Part shown: positions 4,707-6,800 of the stretch, piece after piece
How positions within the stretch are numbered: the first letter of the stretch is position 1
Layout of the letters: each line of letters starts with the position of its first letter
Source: an uncultured Beijerinckiaceae bacterium
GTDB lineage: Bacteria; Pseudomonadota; Alphaproteobacteria; Rhizobiales; Beijerinckiaceae
Length of the DNA: 6,800 nt
Assembly: GCA_937863205.1 (NCBI GenBank)
Contig: CALMGA010000425.1
Coordinates: 1-6,800, forward strand
Direction of reading: 5' to 3'
Notes under the pieces: model-generated
The model's input: the letters and a program-made list of their open reading frames with translations, nothing else
Told to the model about the DNA's origin: nothing
The model's database searches: none
Program-made: the position numbers and the translations under genes

Positions 4707-6796
4707 CAGAACCCCCGGCGCTGCATCCAGCCGCCCGCTTGTCGATTTGGCCCGAAGGCGGAGTGCTGACGGTCCGGAGGCGTCGACGTAGGCGTCTCAG
4801 AGTCGACCTGGAGGTCAGTCGCAGGCTCGTCGGCCTGCGGAGCCGGCGTGGTATGAGCAGATGGCGGCGCGGGCGGAGCGATGCTGTACTCCAGCCCCCG
4901 CTCGATCCATCGCGGGAGCGAGCGCCGGACGGCCAACGCGCCGACGAAGGTGTCCAGCGCCTCGTTGCGCGGCCTGATCGGCACCCACGACGTGATCTCG
5001 AGACCAGCACGGCGATGCGTCTCCCGTCGCTCGGCGGTCAACTGCTCGAAGTATTCCGGCCCGAAGCCGTCGGTGGCAGGGAAGTGGATGAACCCAGGCC
5101 GCGAACCGCCGTCTTCGGGTGGCTCGATCTTCAGCCGAGCGAAGATGGCATCCTTCGCGGAGTCGACGCCGAGGATCCAAACCGGATCGTTCGATCTCGA
5201 CCGCGAGGCATGTGTCGGCCAAATCGGCTTCTTGCCCGCCATGCCCTTGGCGGCGAAGATGCGCCGGCCGCGACGGCGGCGGCAGAAATCGTAGACCTGC
5301 GAGCCGTGATGGCCGCCCGTGTCGATGCCGAGCGCGGCGATGCGCAACAGCCGGCCATCGCGCCGGCGAAAGACGCGGAGCGCCAGTTCATCGAGTTCGC
5401 GCCAAGCCTGAGGCTGCGCCGGATCCTGACGGATCACCTCGTAAAGGAACGGCCAAGCCTCCTCATCGGCGCCCCAGCCGATCGCCTGCACTTCGAGGCG
5501 GTCGCCCTGGACGTCGCAGAACGCGGTGACGACGAGCACCTCGTTGGGCAGGTCATCCGGTCCGTAGGCTTCGGCTCGCGCGATAAGGCCGGAGCCGTCG
5601 AGGGTCTCTCGCCCTTTCGGCTTCCATAGTTCGGCCAACGCGGTGTTGGTGAACTTCTTCAGCAATTCCTGGTCATCGCGAGCTTCGAGGAACTCACGGA
5701 CGAGATCCTGCAGGCGATGGCGTTTGGAATAGATCTTCGAGGCCTGGAAGCCGGCATGTCCGCCGTAGCGCGAACGCTTGCCGCAGGCTTGGCAGAGTGA
5801 GCGGCCCTGGTGGTCCCACGTCCTCGGCTCCTGCCGCTGGCCGCAGCAGGTGAACGGCTTGGTCTGTCGCCACCCGTACCCCGGCGCGTCCTGCAGTGCC
5901 TTGAGCGCGCGTTTCCGCTCGCTTTCGGTCCAGATGGTCCCGCAGCCATCGGCACCGCAGAGAATACCCGCCGTTTCCGGCAAGTGGTTGCCGTCGCTGT
6001 CCTTGCTCCAGATCACGTTGGCCCAGGTCAGCACCTGCGCCTCGCCGCAGTGCGGGCAGGCGACGAAGCACTTCCGGCGATCGCTCGCCAGGTACTCCCG
6101 GCCGATCCGGGACTCGCCCTCAACCGTCGGGGAGCAGGAGCGGAAGAACTTGGCCAGCCCCATCGAGTGATATGTCGAAGCCCGCTCCTCGGCGAGCTTC
6201 AGCGGGTCGCCTTCGGCACCGGCACTCAGCGGGAACTTGTCGATCTCGTCGCAGAGGATGATGCGCTTCGGCCGCGAGGCGAGGTTCGTCGGCGAACTGG
6301 CGCCGACGAAGTCGAGCGGGCCGCCGGGGTATTCCTTGTGCGCGATGGTGTTGTCGCTGTCCCGCGCTTTGGGTACACGGATGATCTCCCGCAGTTCCGG
6401 CATCCGCTCGACGTCTGGCGCGAAACGCTCCTTCGAGAACGCCTCAGCGGCGCCCTCCGAGGGCTGCACGAAGAGGATGGGGGACGGCTCCTGGTGAATA
6501 TAGAAGTAGCAGACGTTCTTGAGGAACTCGCTTTTCAGCAGCTGCGTCCCACTCATCACGGTGACTGTGTGGGTGTCCGCTTCGGTCGCCGCCTTCATCG
6601 GACCGAAGGCAATGGGCTGCTCGCTGGTCTTCCAGCGACCCGGCGTCGAGCTCAACGTCACGAAGCGATAGGTGTCTGCCCATTCTACGAGGTCGAGCTT
6701 GGGAGGCGGCCGCAGTGCGCGCCGCGCCGCAGCGAGTCTGATGGCTAGGAACCCAGCGCCTCGGTGTGGAAAGTCACCGGCAATGGAGCTCACCAA
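4706..6796 (-). CDS. Phage terminase large subunit, GpA family (5' end at window edge)
   Basis: This is the ATPase/nuclease motor that cuts concatemeric phage DNA and pumps it into the prohead through the portal. About 696 residues are visible. The N-terminus carries the GpA-type opening (KLDLVEWAD, about 33-41, then PGRWKTS). The ATPase has a degenerate P-loop, GTQLLKSE (83-90), and a Walker B, IILCDE (179-184). Two cysteine clusters follow: C247/C250/C280/C285 and C317/C318/C335/C338. The nuclease half shows acidic positions in FCDVQGDRLEV (D428), GIDTGG (D492), VDSAKDA (D545) and NEALDTF (D615). The last 60 residues are Pro/Thr-rich and probably disordered. The first possible starts are TTG (6796) and GTG (6793). 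No Met follows before residue 67, and the frame is still open at the edge, so the true start may lie outside. Its TGA overlaps the next ATG by one base (TGATG). The size is slightly above lambda gpA (641). The family call is very secure; the start is not. Confidence 0.95.
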   Translation of the reverse strand: MVSSIAGDFPHRGAGFLAIRLAAARRALRPPPKLDLVEWADTYRFVTLSSTPGRWKTSEQPIAFGPMKAATEADTHTVTVMSGTQLLKSEFLKNVCYFYIHQEPSPILFVQPSEGAAEAFSKERFAPDVERMPELREIIRVPKARDSDNTIAHKEYPGGPLDFVGASSPTNLASRPKRIILCDEIDKFPLSAGAEGDPLKLAEERASTYHSMGLAKFFRSCSPTVEGESRIGREYLASDRRKCFVACPHCGEAQVLTWANVIWSKDSDGNHLPETAGILCGADGCGTIWTESERKRALKALQDAPGYGWRQTKPFTCCGQRQEPRTWDHQGRSLCQACGKRSRYGGHAGFQASKIYSKRHRLQDLVREFLEARDDQELLKKFTNTALAELWKPKGRETLDGSGLIARAEAYGPDDLPNEVLVVTAFCDVQGDRLEVQAIGWGADEEAWPFLYEVIRQDPAQPQAWRELDELALRVFRRRDGRLLRIAALGIDTGGHHGSQVYDFCRRRRGRRIFAAKGMAGKKPIWPTHASRSRSNDPVWILGVDSAKDAIFARLKIEPPEDGGSRPGFIHFPATDGFGPEYFEQLTAERRETHRRAGLEITSWVPIRPRNEALDTFVGALAVRRSLPRWIERGLEYSIAPPAPPSAHTTPAPQADEPATDLQVDSETPTSTPPDRQHSAFGPNRQAGGWMQRRGF

Positions 6797-6800
6797 GCGC

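Noticed and set aside
4739..6748. Long plus-strand frames (296 and 312 codons) opposite the terminase
   Set aside because: Same antisense effect. They resemble no family and lie over an unmistakable terminase.
1..6800. CRISPR array, tRNA, integrase, attachment site or a novel defence system
   Set aside because: I saw no spaced repeats, no tRNA-like fold and no recombinase or defence gene. The whole window is explained by head-assembly genes.

Overview
The window is a block of bacteriophage head-assembly genes, all read from the minus strand, so gene order runs from right to left. Base composition is very GC-rich with strong G/C preference at third codon positions. The proteins resemble those of phages and prophages of high-GC Alphaproteobacteria; that host assignment is an inference from protein style, because no host gene, integrase or attachment site is in view. 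The window cannot show whether this is a free phage or a prophage.

In transcription order: a GpA-type large terminase (6796 to 4706, start at the window edge); a gpW-like head-tail joining protein (4706 to 4458); a lambda-type portal (4457 to 3207); a Mu gpT-like major capsid protein (3194 to 1527); a DUF2190-type capsid cement protein (1450 to 1112); a small DUF2635-like protein (1054 to 797); a gpFII-like head-tail attachment protein (797 to 438); a 32-residue micro-ORF (441 to 343); and an Ala-rich protein of unknown role that runs off the left edge (346 to 1). Together they package DNA (terminase), form the DNA gate (portal), build and stabilise the shell (capsid, cement) and close the head for tail joining (gpW, gpFII). 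Most junctions are stop/start overlaps or abutments, as in one long polycistronic message. The gaps that exist (about 75 bases at 1451-1526 and 57 bases at 1055-1111) contain no convincing promoter or terminator.

The notable part is the portal/capsid junction. The portal reading frame is interrupted by a TAA at 3207-3209, but the same frame stays open beyond it and encodes what looks like the missing C-terminal end of a portal protein. That frame then runs, without a stop, through a charged linker into the major capsid protein. Relatives of this capsid are normally made as a prohead protease/capsid fusion. Here the protease domain is absent, and the portal tail sits where it should be. This looks like an internal deletion plus a nonsense mutation in a decaying prophage, or, less likely, a reorganised portal-capsid gene. 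It is the main item worth checking.
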